The notes beneath the pieces were generated by a model. The model saw nothing but the letters and a program-made list of their open reading frames with translations. It was not told the origin of the DNA and ran no database searches. This document shows, piece by piece, positions 11,424-23,169 of a DNA stretch of 64,000 bases (the stretch's first letter is position 1; the number at the start of each line of letters is the position of its first letter). Made by a program: the position numbers and the translations under genes. Origin of the DNA: Lingula anatina (Eukaryota > Brachiopoda > Lingulata > Lingulida > Lingulidae); the NCBI RefSeq assembly GCF_001039355.2, contig NW_019773992.1, forward strand, positions 384,482 to 448,481, given 5' to 3'.

Positions 11424-12969
11424 CTACAAAAATAATTACTTTCCATTACTGTTTGTAATATGTGTTTCATTATCATCAGTACTGAATAACTGCAAAAGTA
11501 AAAACAAACTTTGGATTTTATACTGTGTTCTGATTGTTTAATTTAATCGCGTGGTGTTACAGTCAAACTTTTCTTTATTGCAAAATGTACGGTAGGTTCT
11601 ATCCATTTCCTTCCTTCCCTTTCACGAGGTTCTACAGTAATGTCACATCCATCCTCATAGAGGTAAGTGTACACATATTTTGAGGGGTCCATCTCCCTCG
11701 CTCTGTAGGGAATAGTGCCCTCTGCATTATTATAATATAATGCTATGCCACATTCTTTTGGAATTTCAAAAAGCTTGCGAATTAGATTTTTTAAATCCAC
11801 AATGGAGTTATCCAGGCATATGCTCAGCATTCTTACCTGGAGGAGGGAAAAAAAGCAATATTGGAGCTATGATTTAACATGCATCGTACTTTGTTAAAAA
11901 AATTAATTGAAATCAATCGTGCAGTTTTTGTCTAACAAGAGCTTAAGGACAGGATAAGCAGAACAAAGAAGACTAACTAACTCTGCCATTATTTGAGCTT
12001 GTCTTAGCCACACAGAGATTTAACTTGATTTGTTTTGTTTTTGTTTTTTTTAAACAACACAAAAAAAAAAGCAAAAACAAACAAAACAAATACAGAACAA
12101 TGACACACATTTCAAATTTCACATCCAAAGCACTTTTCATGGCATTGACCAAGCATTTATATGCTTGCCCTTTCCAAATGACAAAAAAAAAAAAATTAAA
12201 ATGGGAAAAAGCTGCTCCCACCCCCTCATAATATAATGGGCCTTTAGTACTCACCTTCGTGTCATATGTGACCCTGACAGTGACCGTGTGGGTGGGTGGT
12301 CCCAGGTTGACGTCAGCAAGTGGGTCAAGCTGACCATGGGTCTTCTCTAACTCCATATATCTGGAAAAGATAAGAAAAAATATGAAGACTTAGGGTAATT
12401 TATGAAGATCATATCCATCTTTTCACGAATCTTATTTGACATTCATGAGATTTGTTTTCTCAATTTTTTGTTTGTTTGTTTGGGAAGAGACACTAAAGAA
12501 TCCCGAATCAACAACAACCTGAACCAAACAAAAGCAATTCTTTGCCTTTACATCTGGTGAGTAAATGAATACCTTTCTGGTTTTTCCTCAGAATCCATGA
12601 AGTGTCTCAAAAAAGCTCTTTCTGCTTTATCTCTTTCTTCTTCCTGGATTTTACTGCCATTCAGTCTATTGATCCTTGGCAGCCTGGCTATAAGGAACTG
12701 TCTACGTTGTTCTTCCTTCATATCCTAGATTAAAAAAGAAATCAACAGTTAAAACTATGCAGTGGTCTAGGAGCTTGTACTCTAACCTACATTATAATTT
12801 ACTGTTAGGCATGTGCAATGAATATGATGAACTCTTGAATATGCACCTTAGGCGTGTTTGTGTGTGTGTACATGAGTGTGTGTGCATGCCCACACACACA
12901 CAAACACACTAGTCACACACACAGGCATCCACTCATATACACAAACATGCATCAAGTCACACATACAAA

Positions 12970-13007
<38 letters not shown>

Positions 13008-16000
13008 CATCAAGTCACACACACACAAGCATTTAGCCACACAAACACACACAAAACATCACACAGACCCCCTCCTCACCTCCAGCAGTGGCACTCCCTG
13101 TAGTCTAACATCAGTGAGCGCAGGGAAACTGTTCAGCCTGTCTATCTCCTCCCAGCTGGTGATGCCAATCTTATTGGCATTCAGACTGACCACCTTTGGG
13201 AAACTTGCCTCGACTTCTGAGTCATCACAAAGAGACACCTCACTCTCTGCCATCACCAGATTACAAAGATTTGGGAAGGCCCGTCCCAGTTTGCATATTT
13301 CTCCCCAGTCCCTGAGTTTGTTGGCATTGAAGTGGAGGTTGACGACATTTGGATATTTTTCTTTGAGATCAACCTCTGTGTAATCATTGAGGCTAAGGTG
13401 AAGTTCTTCAACGCTGAAAGAAAATTCTTGTTCTAACAAATTTTTCTGAGGTTGCTTAGACAAAAACATATTTATTTTATTAAGTATAACATCACTTCTT
13501 TTTAGTAAGTATCAAGATTAATTTTAGACTTTTATACCCAACTATAGTGCAGTGAAAGGTTTCTAAAGTATGAATTTTGATCAAAACTAACAGGTAAATC
13601 ATTTACATCGCTTCTACAAGACCCTGTTTAGGAGACTGGATAATGCAAATACGGAAGTATAATACTTTTTTTTTTCTTACCTTGGCATAATCTTCAGTAA
13701 CACTTCCACAGTCCTCCATGCTGCTCCAGTCTTGTTTAAGATGAGGCGTTTTATATTTGGAAAACTTTGGTTGCCAACCTCATCATCAATCTCTGCCATC
13801 AGTGGGTTACAACTAAAGTTGATGCTTTCAATCTTTGGCATAACTGACATCATCTTGAATATCTGCAAGTAAAATAAGAATAAAATAGATCCTGGCTAAT
13901 TAAAGAATTTAAACCAGAAAAAAATCATTCCTAGTCAATGAAAATAAAAATTTACATTTGTCTTTTAGGCAAATTTACTAAACTGCATTCAGCCTCATGA
14001 GAGGTAAATCTGCCACCACTCTAAAAAAACATTGTTGAGTGATCCAAATAATTTTTTTCGCTAAATTAAACAGAATTTAATTCAAAGAAGTCATCAATTT
14101 ACAAAAAATTTTGGCCAGTGAGTAATGATTTGGTGAATTATTAACAAGTACTAAACAACATCATTACTCAGCATACCAAATCCAACATATCTCCATATCT
14201 GTGATAGCACAAATATCAAGTTTATTACTTCATGCAATTTAGGAGGATTCCAACTGATATGATTGTACCTGAATGACGTAGTATGATTTATTTAACTTAC
14301 TTGAATGATATAAATCATGTAAATATCTGTTATCTTTAGAACTTAGTCTTAGCTACTTAAAAAATTCATAGGTGAGCACAAGAATAAAATACGGAGGTTA
14401 ACATGTCAAACAGTGAAAACTGTATCAGACTTTACGAAAGGCCAAAAAATCTGTCAGACATTCGGTCTGACAAGCTTGAAAATTCTGTCAGACCGAAACA
14501 AAATCTGTCAGACCGAAGTAAAATAATAAAAATATGAACCATTATTCATCTTTTCATGTGTATTTTCTAACGTTTTAAATCATTGACATTAAATCAATTA
14601 TTAAATTTTTGATATATATATTTGTAAAAAAGTAAAATTAGAAAAAAATAGGCAAAAAAATTACTTGCATAATAAGTTGCTTTTTATTTAATGAAAAAGA
14701 TGCTGTGGAATGACACAAGGACTAAAAACAATACAAGTATGAAGAATGTGTAGCTAGTAATATCAAATGTATACATGTCCATAAAAACGTCTGTTAATCA
14801 GATAACCATTTCACACATTGTTTTTGGCAATAACATATTTGGCAATAACAATTCATTATTGTGCATTTTGAAACAGCACAATTGAAGCTTTGACAGGGAC
14901 TGTCCGGTCCGAGTCTAAGTTTCTTCTTCATTTTATTTCTTTTTTTATAAAAAGAAACTCAAACTGTGAGCTTTCATCAAGTTCATGTGCACTTTCTCCA
15001 ACTAGTGGTGAACGGTACAGTACATGCAAATACGTACATATGTTCCATAATTTAAGAACCCGTAATAAAGCTGTAACATTTATGTTGCTATTGATCAAAA
15101 TGATAACTTTAGTACTCCTGACACTCGGCACACACTATTTTCCTCTCCTACAGATCATAAGTCCGCCAGGGCCTACCTTCTTTCCAATTTTAATAAACTT
15201 CCGTTTCTCTTCCTCACTTCATTTTCATTTTTGCCACGCTTTGCACCAACGAAATGTTTAAAGTTCAACAACGTCATTTCTAAGCAAAAAGCTTATCCAT
15301 GAGTACTATGTACGACTGATAATGAAGAAACAGAGGATCAAGCCTGTAAAAACGCAAATAGCACGAGCACATGTGTTGCGGCCATTTTGTTGTGTAGGGG
15401 TATTACGAAAACGAAAACGAGACTGTACATTACATCATTCAGGAATCCCCCAACCTCAGCCAGTCACAAAATACTATTTGTGAGTGAAACTGAGGTTAAT
15501 ATATTATGTATAATTACTTGGGAACTCCCCGAGATTTTCACCCCGTCTCTCTTTTTGAATGAAGTAAAATATATCGTCCAGAAAAGAAACAACAACGTAT
15601 TCCTTATATTTACACATTCCCAGTCAGTTTGAAAACTCGCCGGACATAAGGTCCGACGATACAGGATTTTTTATCGGACCGAGACGAAATTTGCCAGGCA
15701 TGTCCGACGGTCCGACGCCTTTCGTAAAGTCTGCTGTATAAGACAGACTTTGTAAGTCCAGAAAAAGATTCAACTAGATGTCTAAAAAATCCTTAGAAAC
15801 TCACAACTACCCTATATATGTGTACTCATAATCAGTTATCCTTTGCTTTAATTAGTGACCAACTATAGTTATTTGCTTTAAGAGCACCCACAGCATAACG
15901 TTTGATAGAGGAAACTGTTCTTAATATTACCTCTTTCCAGTCAGATATACAATTGTTGGCAATGTCTAGCTCTGTCACCTTATCACAAAGGTTGGCAATC

Positions 16001-16537
16001 TCTTCCTCATTGCCTGCATGTGTTATACTGTGGTAGTTCATTGCCAGTTGTCGTGGAAGAATTAACTGGCCAGAGTCTGAAACAATCACATATATAAGCA
16101 AAGAAAATTGAGAATAAGCTTATTTTGAAAATTGTAGCAAAATATTTTGCTGAAATTCATGTCCTCAATACACAGCAACACATTTTCAAAATCTATCATT
16201 TTCTTCACATATTGGAAATTGAATGATCTCCTTTACCATACCTGATTCAGGTTGAGCTAGGCTTATCTGGAATTTCTCCAATGAAAAATTAATAAGGCCT
16301 TGGTAGTAAGTCAAAGCACCATTGCATAGGGTGATGAAGGGGAGGTGTCACATCACCAACGTTGTACTTTGAATTTAAAGCCTATTTATATTTTTTTCTC
16401 TCACCTGTCATTCCTGGTGCTGAATTGGGAACATGCATAACCAACACCAGGTCATTGCCCTCAGGTATGTCACTGTCCCCATACTTGTCATGGAGGGCTT
16501 TGAGAAATGTCTTTGGTTCTGTAGCTTCTGCAGCCAT
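11229..16537 (-). CDS. TBCEL: Tubulin-specific chaperone cofactor E-like protein
   Basis: Coding exons on the - strand: 16405-16537 (start ATG at 16537, MAAEATEPKTFLKALHDKYG), 15931-16076, 13681-13862, 13080-13413, 12573-12724, 12255-12360, then either 11543-11836 or 11229-11423. Phases agree throughout. The protein would be 448 or 415 residues; vertebrate TBCEL is about 424. It has leucine-rich repeats (for example LDIANNCISDWKE, LHFNANKLRDWGEICKLG and SWEEIDRLNSFPAL) and a C-terminal ubiquitin-like domain. It lacks the N-terminal CAP-Gly domain, which separates TBCEL from TBCE. TBCEL is known to promote tubulin dimer disassembly and turnover in the cytosol. A non-coding first exon ends at a donor at 17246, and the coding exon has its own acceptor at 16552. 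The intron after the exon at 15931-16076 carries a 1.3-kb transposon. Confidence 0.93.
11543..11836 (-). CDS. TBCEL: TBCEL alternative last exon A (ubiquitin-like domain)
   Basis: The acceptor CCTCCTCCAG is followed in phase 0 by VRMLSICLDNSIVDLKNLI, and the frame stays open to a stop at 11543 (97 residues). The middle (FEIPKECGIALYYNN, YLYEDGCDITVEP) matches the TBCEL ubiquitin-like fold. A tail of about 25 residues, ending KKSLTVTPRD, has no counterpart in vertebrate TBCEL. The preceding exon ends in phase 0 at VTYDTK, so this exon joins cleanly. Confidence 0.8.
   Translation of the reverse strand, partial: VRMLSICLDNSIVDLKNLIRKLFEIPKECGIALYYNNAEGTIPYRAREMDPSKYVYTYLYEDGCDITVEPREREGRKWIEPTVHFAIKKSLTVTPRD
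12885..13065. repeat. CA-rich microsatellite next to TBCEL exon
   Basis: Interrupted CA/ACAC tracts, with an uninterrupted core near 12970-13003, sit within about 15 nt of the donor of the TBCEL exon at 13080-13413. Long His/Thr-rich frames across it are products of the repeat. Confidence 0.95.
14426..15733. mobile_element. 1,308-bp non-autonomous DNA transposon in a TBCEL intron
   Basis: The left end CAGACTTTACGAAAGGC recurs exactly, inverted, at the right end (GCCTTTCGTAAAGTCTG). A 6-bp direct repeat, CTGTAT, flanks it at 14420-14425 and 15734-15739. Just inside each end are clustered short motifs, of the CTGTCAGACCGAA type at left and GTCCGACGG type at right, as expected for transposase-binding subterminal repeats. 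A 123-codon + strand frame at 14890-15261 and a 67-codon - strand frame at 14928-15131 lie inside, but neither resembles a transposase I know. A 6-bp target duplication fits few superfamilies (IS3EU- or Dada-like lengths); no assignment is made. Confidence 0.8.
16237..16271 (-). other. Possible 25-nt cassette exon in TBCEL
   Basis: On the - strand an acceptor AATTCCAG and a donor CAG|GTATGG bracket 25 nt between the first and second TBCEL coding exons. If included after the exon ending at 16405 it would shift the frame and bring in a TGA at once. Without it the protein aligns to vertebrate TBCEL with no gap. It is either a chance pair of sites or a poison exon. Confidence 0.2.
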
Positions 16538-17245
16538 GTTTATGCACCAATACTGTAAAGACAAAATTGACATATGAAAAACGATAATGTATATTTAAGT
16601 CAAATTAAGTAAGTGCTATGTTCAGGTGGTTAAAATAAGTTAGCCAAGTTGTTGATAGAGTGCTAGAAGCACTACCTATATTGCTAGCACATGCACTACG
16701 ATTTTTTTACCTGCACCAAATGTAGATGCTCATGTCTCTACTTCCCGTCCTAAAAATTATTATTGATTCTCATAAGTTAAAGGTTCTGATTTTTGCCAAA
16801 TTCAGCTCGAACTGAATGCAGTTTCATCACATCTACAGCAATGAACTCTGCAATGTCTCTTGATCTTATCACTGCATTTAGACGAACAATGCAAATGTTG
16901 ATTACCATTTTCTGTAAAAATTGCCCCTGTTCATTCTAGCCAAGTTCTAGCGCTTCTGAGCGAATGTTGCCCAGATATTCAGTAAGCTCAGATTTATTTT
17001 TAACACAACAATAATGACTCATTCAGACCTCTTACACAAAACAGCTGACGACGGTTTGAGTCGGAAATGAGGTCAGCATTGAAAGAAAGTTATGTTTTCA
17101 TCCATACCGCATATAATATCTGCAGCATAAAATTGTGATCACAGCTGATCTTTTACACTGAACGAAGCCACTATCGCACAGAAATAATTTAAATAGTAAT
17201 TTTCGTTCTAAGAAAATACAACGGACACTGGTATATTCCACTTAC

Positions 17246-17515
17246 CTGTCAGGCTTTTGTGTATTTTGTTTAAAACGTCACTGCAGACTGTGAATACGTC
17301 ACACGTTTTAAAGGTCTGCATAGATTAATAAAAATGACACTTAAATTTAAAAATAAATATATATAATGTTACTAATATACTAAAAACACTTTTCATTATT
17401 CATTTTACACCGAATATTCACCAAGTAGACTGTGTAAATGACAAAATGTTAAATACGATTTTCAGTAAATATAAATAAGTAATCAACCCAGACCTTAAAC
17501 GTCCACGTCAAAGCG
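17246..17515. promoter_or_regulatory. Bidirectional promoter between TBCEL and RABAC1
   Basis: The TBCEL leader exon ends at the - strand donor GACAG|GTAAG at 17246, and the RABAC1 ATG is at 17516 on the + strand. Under 270 bp therefore holds both transcription starts. A CRE-like TACGTCAC at about 17294 and a second ACGTCA near 17505 are visible; no TATA box is evident in a clear position. Head-to-head pairs at such spacing usually share one promoter; that is inference here. Confidence 0.55.
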
Positions 17516-20500
17516 ATGGAGAAGGATAACGAAAAACTTGATTTGAGTGGAAATCTCGACGGCCCTGCAGAATCTCAGCCTCTGGATCTTAAAGCGAAGT
17601 TAGTATCAAATGGCATAACGTGAATCACATTAAGATGCATAAATATTTCTTTGACATTAAGTTTACAGAATGTGAGAAGTAAAACAAAACTGACAGATCG
17701 AGGCGCTGATTACCGGCATGCAAATGCAGTGATGCTTGATAGATACATTTTAATGACGCGACACGTTTACTTCCGCGTGTTAATTACTGGCCACTTGTCC
17801 TAGGGTTTCCACAGGTGGTCAACTTAACTAGTATGTCTCTGTTTTAGCATTTGTTATAAACTTGTTAAATAATCATGATCGATGAAAACAAATAATAATG
17901 TATAGGCATAAACTTTAAAGGCATTATACCCAAAGAATGCAAATTTAGTAACCAAATAATGTTTTTAAAGAAATTAATCAATATACATGTAATGTATTTT
18001 TTCACTTACAGACTCATGGCAATTCAGCTGTCTAATGTATCTGCCAGAGAATGGCTTCAACACCGCCGTGAGACAGTCAAACCCTGGACAGAATTTTTGA
18101 ACACCGCGAGGTTTAAAACCCCCAAGTCTGTGGCTCCAGTGGGGAAGAGGGTTGTGCGAAATGTGGAACATTTTCAAAGCAATTATTTATTTGTATTCCT
18201 GGGTCTTATTATTTTTTGTTTGTAAGTCTGTTTCTTGTCGTGATTATTTGTCACGTGATTTCATGATTTACAATGAGTGTGGTGAATTGTTTTGTTTAAT
18301 TTGTGCATCTTTAAAAAGTTTTCATCAATCTTAATGAGTCCGTTTTTGTATTAAAATGTACTATATTGTTTTTTCTTAGGTTGACATCCCCACTGTTAAT
18401 AGTTGCCTTAGCTGTCTGTTTAGGAGCATGCTACATCATCAATTTAAAGAATAAAGAAAGTAAATTATCACTTTTAGGTAAGTCTTACACCCCATTTCCA
18501 TAGATTAGATCGACCTACTTTAGATCGACCTAACTCCCTGGGGGTTCACGCTAAATAGCTGTCAGCCGGGCGGACACGAAAGTTAATTACCCACTTACAG
18601 CTTGTAGTAGGCGGGACGGACATTTAAGTCGGATTATCTGAAAGTAATCTAGTGAGACTCCCCGGGGGGATAGATCGTTCTAAAATCTATGGGAACAGAG
18701 CCTTATTATCAGTCAGAGTGAAATAATTTAAATAACTAGCTCACGGGAAGTGTCTTTTCTTTAGGAAGTTTTTATTAGCTAATGACTTTCCTCTACAAAG
18801 ATATTCTATAAATTTGAGTCATTTTCAGATTTACAGGTAGGTTTAAGGAGGGGCAGTGTGACTTACGTATTCTATCAGTGTGGTACCCTGATATTCAGTT
18901 TCAGTATCCACAAGAACAAAATTTGAACTTCATGTCCCATTATTTACAATAACCTTGACCTTCAGTGACTGGTTTTCTGGATCTGTCCACAAGCATTGTG
19001 GTTTTCCAGGGGCCAATATATTCTGCTTTCAGTTTTCAGTCTGCTATGCTTTTAATACAAAAGCTGATGTCACACTTGCTAACCACTCATTACATGTTGT
19101 CAGAGTTGTCTTTAGGCTTTAAAAAATTCATGTGTGAAGTGATCTTTTGACAACAGATGTTCGCTGAGTGTTTGTCAAGTTATTTTCATAGTCCACTTTA
19201 ATATTGTTAAGTACTTACAAAAAAGCAGATACTTGTTATATAAGCATTATTTATTAAACAGATCCAGGACTTTGCTGTTAAATTGATACAATGCTAAGCT
19301 GAAATGTAATTAGTAGACCTGAAGTGACTTAGTCTACAGTACAAGGCAGCGGATGTAAAATGATCATTATTTTTAACTCTTGAGAATTCATATTATGTAT
19401 ATAGAAAGTGCTACCTGCATATTTGTGAGAGTTTTTGGTTAAATATTTATCATTGGTTTCAAAAGCTTGGTCTGGCTTACTGGTTATTTAGGTAGAATGA
19501 GTCTGCGTTTACTGTGTTGAATCAATCATAGCAAATATATAACTGTCAATTTTTTTTTTTTTTTTTTTTTTGGCAGTGTTTTTATTTTGTTTAAAATTTT
19601 TCACAAAAGATTGAAATTTTTATACACTTACTAAGCAACTGAAACTAATAGCTTTTAGAAACCAGTCTCTGTTCAGCAGTAATTAATAATAATAAAAATG
19701 GCCATCAATATATGCATGTTAATAGAAATACCAACAAAATTGAGAGTTATGAACAAGTAAGTAAATGTAAATGCTGAATTTAATAACTGAACCCAGGCAG
19801 AAGAAGGATTGTTTTATGTACTTCTTTATCATACAATATGTTTTATAGATTTATGGTTGATTTTTATATATTCCGTCCTCAGGCCATGAGGTCAGCCTGG
19901 CTCAGCAGTATGGAGCTGTTGGCGTGATATCATTCCCTCTGTTCTGGCTGGCTGGAGCAGGATCTGCAGTCTTCTGGGTTATTGGTAAGTTTTGTTTTTC
20001 TCAACGCACAATGTTGATGACAGTCTTTAATGAAATATGTGGTGATGAAATGCTCATAGATTACGCTACCACATCTACAGCTTGGTAGTGCTAACATTAA
20101 CCAAATGCTGAAACTGAATTTAACTGGCGAAACAAAATGGGGTTGAATTGACTTGTTTTAGCCTAATTTAAACAAGTTGGAGAAAAAAGTGATGAAAAAG
20201 TAGGGATTTAGCTAAAAATTGCTTGTGCTACCCCAGAAAAGATTCAGTTTGATATTTTGTGTGGTTGCTTTTGTATAGTAATAATTAACATGACATATAC
20301 CAGTACTGTGATAGTTCATGGAATTTGGAGTTGATTTATACTACTGGGTAGTATTTGTAATTTTTTGGATAGTCCTGAGTAAACATCTAAACACTTTCAA
20401 AGGTATATATGTATCATTTTGCCCACGCATTGTTTAATATGCAATCTTGAGTATTATTACCAACAATTGATCATAAATATTATCGCACTCTAGGATCCAT

Positions 20501-20717
20501 CAAGATCAGTTGAAGTCATACTTTACAGATGGGAGAAATAAGCAAGAGCTGAAATAGTAAATTAATTTTTTAGATTTCTTAATATTTATTGCTGTTTTAA
20601 TATTTTATGAATCAAATTTCAGGTGCTTCATTTTTCCTCATAATGGCTCATGCGGTATTCTATCAGACGACGGAGGAGTTGGAAGGGTTTGCTGATCTCA
20701 ACATGGAAGTTGTATAG
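17516..20717 (+). CDS. RABAC1: Prenylated Rab acceptor protein 1 (PRA1 family)
   Basis: Exons 17516-17598, 18012-18221, 18380-18477, 19883-19984 and 20623-20717 join in consistent phase into 195 residues; human RABAC1 has 185. The start is MEKDNEKLDLSG in context AAGCGATGG. Family hallmarks are REWLQHRRETVKPWTEFL, RVVRNVEHFQSNYLFVFLGL and ISFPLFWLAGAGSAVFWVIG, which form a PRA1 domain with two long hydrophobic hairpins (about residues 85-118 and 140-170). PRA1 is a Golgi/ER membrane protein that binds prenylated Rab GTPases and VAMP2 and helps place Rabs on membranes. Intron 3 and the position right after the stop each hold a copy of the same 215-bp MITE. Confidence 0.95.
18488..18702 (+). 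mobile_element. 215-bp PIF/Harbinger-like MITE, copy 1 (RABAC1 intron 3)
   Basis: The ends CACCCCATTTCCATAGAT and, inverted, GGCTCTGTTCCCATAGAT form imperfect terminal inverted repeats of about 30 bp running into TAGATCGAyCTA. A 3-bp TTA repeat flanks it at 18485-18487 and 18703-18705. It is about 97% identical to copy 2 and carries no open frame. It starts only about 10 nt from the intron donor. Confidence 0.85.
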
Positions 20718-20932
20718 CACCCCATTTCCATAGATTAGATCGACCTACTTTAGATCGACCTAACTCCCTGGGGGTTCACACTAAATAGCTGTCAGCCGGG
20801 CGGACACGAAAGTTAATTACCCTCTTACAGCTTGTAGTAGGCGGGACGGACATTTAAGTCGGATTATCTGAAAGTAATCTAGTGAGACTCCCCGCGGGGA
20901 TAGATCGATCTAAAATCTATGGGAATAGAGCC
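20718..20932 (+). mobile_element. 215-bp PIF/Harbinger-like MITE, copy 2 (abuts RABAC1 stop)
   Basis: Same length and orientation as copy 1. The flanking 3-bp repeat is TAG at 20715-20717 and 20933-20935, and the left TAG is the RABAC1 stop codon. The element now forms the first part of the 3' UTR. Confidence 0.88.
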
Positions 20933-22758
20933 TAGGTGGCAGTCAAGTACAACAAGACAATATCACACAGAAGTTTTATAGGTGGCGGTTAATATGCCAA
21001 GACAATCCAGCACCGCTCAACATCAATGTATGGGAAGTGTTGTAAAATATCAAGGGTGCTGATGTCGTGTAGCATTTTTCATGCCCACTGTGGGACATAG
21101 TATTTTTCTAATGGAGGCTGATGTTAAATAATATTCAGCAGGAGCAGGCACTCTCTTCAACAAATGCTTAACTAATGCTACTGCATTTTCATATGATATT
21201 GTTTTTATTCTGGTATGGGTACATTTTTTGACTGCAGACTAAGTAATATTTCAGGTGATAAGCAAGACATTTTCGAGATTGAAATTTTGAAGTTTGTGCA
21301 ACTGGTTCAGGATTCATTATGGTCTTTAGGGTTAAAAAAGAAATTTGTCTTTCTCAGTGGCATTGGAATGCAACAGACTACAACTGTATAAATATTTATT
21401 TTCACCAGAGAAAGGACTATAATGATAAACACACACTTGATGTTGCTGTGAAACTTGCCATAATATAGTACTGGTACTGTATGTAATATACTTGAGGGAA
21501 CAGGACTCATCTTAGCTGTGATATTTTCCCATATTTTTGTCAGGGAAAGGCACAATGCAGTCTGTGTTTTCTTGTGTGTTTGTACATGACTATATGCATA
21601 TCTATATTCATGTATATATTTAGTAGAAAGGGGGTTTGATTACACCAAACAAAAGGTTTGTGGAAGTTCTGCCAAAGGGGAATAAAAATATAATATTTTG
21701 TTGAACTTTTGTTGTTTTGGAAACACTGCAAAAGACAATTCTTAATGTCTGGTGCAGAAAAAAAAATCACTTCTAGATCTTCAGTCTTACTAGTACTGGC
21801 TTACAATACCTTTGTTACATGAGACCCAATTAAAATTTTGTTTGTTTGCCATTTGAATAGTTTTTCCAAGGCACTTCAAATGGTACAGTCCATAAACATA
21901 ATGCATTTATACTGACATGATAAAAATTGAGGTGGATGTAATGTAAATTTTGATTAGGTGAAAAATATTGATGTATGACAGAAGCAAATTCCTTGGAATG
22001 CTTGATTTTGGTTCGTTAATTCTCATCTGATCACATGACCACACACACACACACACACACACACAGAAAATGGCTTAGCTGGGTTTTCTAATGCAAAATA
22101 CTCTGTGAAACACATGTTTGCATCTTCAGCATTTTCTCTTAATGCCATTTATCAGCTTCACCTTGTTTATATGTACATAGCAACAGGCCAGTTACACGCG
22201 CACACACATTCAAAAGGAAAGGAAAGCCGACTAAAATGCATTGGACAATGCATCCATAAAACACTTTTCTCTTTTTTTGGTCTTTAAGCAACTGATTGAA
22301 ATATATACATTTAGTGCTCAATAAACACAATAACTGCCATTTAGCATATTGTGAATGTCTTGGCGGATATTTATTCCCCAATTGTCAGTGGTCTATTTGG
22401 GTACGATGAGGTCAGTCGCAGGCATTGACAGCCAATCCATCCAAAAAGCTTATAGACCAATATCACAAAGTCGCCTTTGTGTAATCGGTTATCCGATTAT
22501 ACAGCCTAAGCTTAGCAAGATCTTTGTTTTTATTTATTTTACCCCGACCGTCTGGTGAGAGATTAGTACGTCTCACAATTATGCGTAATCTCAGAAGTCG
22601 AATATTTGTTTGTTTTTGCAGTTTGACATTTTCATCATATCTAGAAGTTGATCATATTTAATCGACCATAATATAATATCTTCAAGGCTTTTTATTTTCA
22701 CAGAAATAAATAAAAACAATCTCTCGGGAACCATATCAAATTTTGATACAAAAATATA

Positions 22759-22957
22759 ACTAGAAAAACACTCTGAAAGCGCAGGCCTCCGCCAAGGCAG
22801 CAATTATTATTATTATTGATTATTGATCCGGATCACCACCAAAAACTAATCATCTGTTCCTTGGCCCACTTCTGATAGTTCCTGAAAATTTCATCAAAAT
22901 CGCTCCATAACTTTTTGAGTTATGTTGATGACAGACGGACAAACAGACAAACAGGGA
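22759..22957 (-). repeat. Interspersed repeat, copy 2 (widespread marine-type element)
   Basis: Reverse complement of the family at 3961-4136 and better preserved. It holds the blocks CTAGAAAAACACTCTGAAAG, GCGCAGGCCTCCGCC, TTGATCCGGATCACCACC and CATAACTTTTTGAGTTATG, then a run of ACAGACGGACAAACAGAC type. The core looks like the short conserved repeat common in marine invertebrate genomes, possibly SINE-derived. I see no tRNA-like A and B boxes that would prove this. Confidence 0.6.
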
Positions 22958-23114
22958 GGTAATAACTTCACTATCTGCCTGAAATTGAAAGAGCGGCGCA
23001 GTCTGCATGCGTTTGTGCGGAGGGCGTGTAACTTACCTAAGATCTTAAGCTTCACTAGTACTCTGTATAGGCTTCAAGCCTTGCTTCAGTTACCCGAAAT
23101 GGTTGTTTGATGAC

Positions 23115-23115
<1 letters not shown>

Positions 23116-23164
<49 letters not shown>
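23116..23164. repeat. Poly(T) tract of about 49 nt
   Basis: The run follows GATGACG with no visible poly(A) signal or retrocopy upstream on the complementary strand, so a reverse-transcribed tail is possible but not shown. A shorter T run lies at about 19550-19572 in RABAC1 intron 3. Confidence 0.9.

Positions 23165-23169
<5 letters not shown>

Noticed and set aside
12854-13103. His/Thr-rich small proteins
   Set aside because: They are CA-repeat translations lying in the TBCEL intron and donor region.
14890-15261. Transposase inside the 1.3-kb TIR element
   Set aside because: The 123-codon frame is Phe/Leu/Ser-rich with no catalytic DDE pattern or DNA-binding motif visible.
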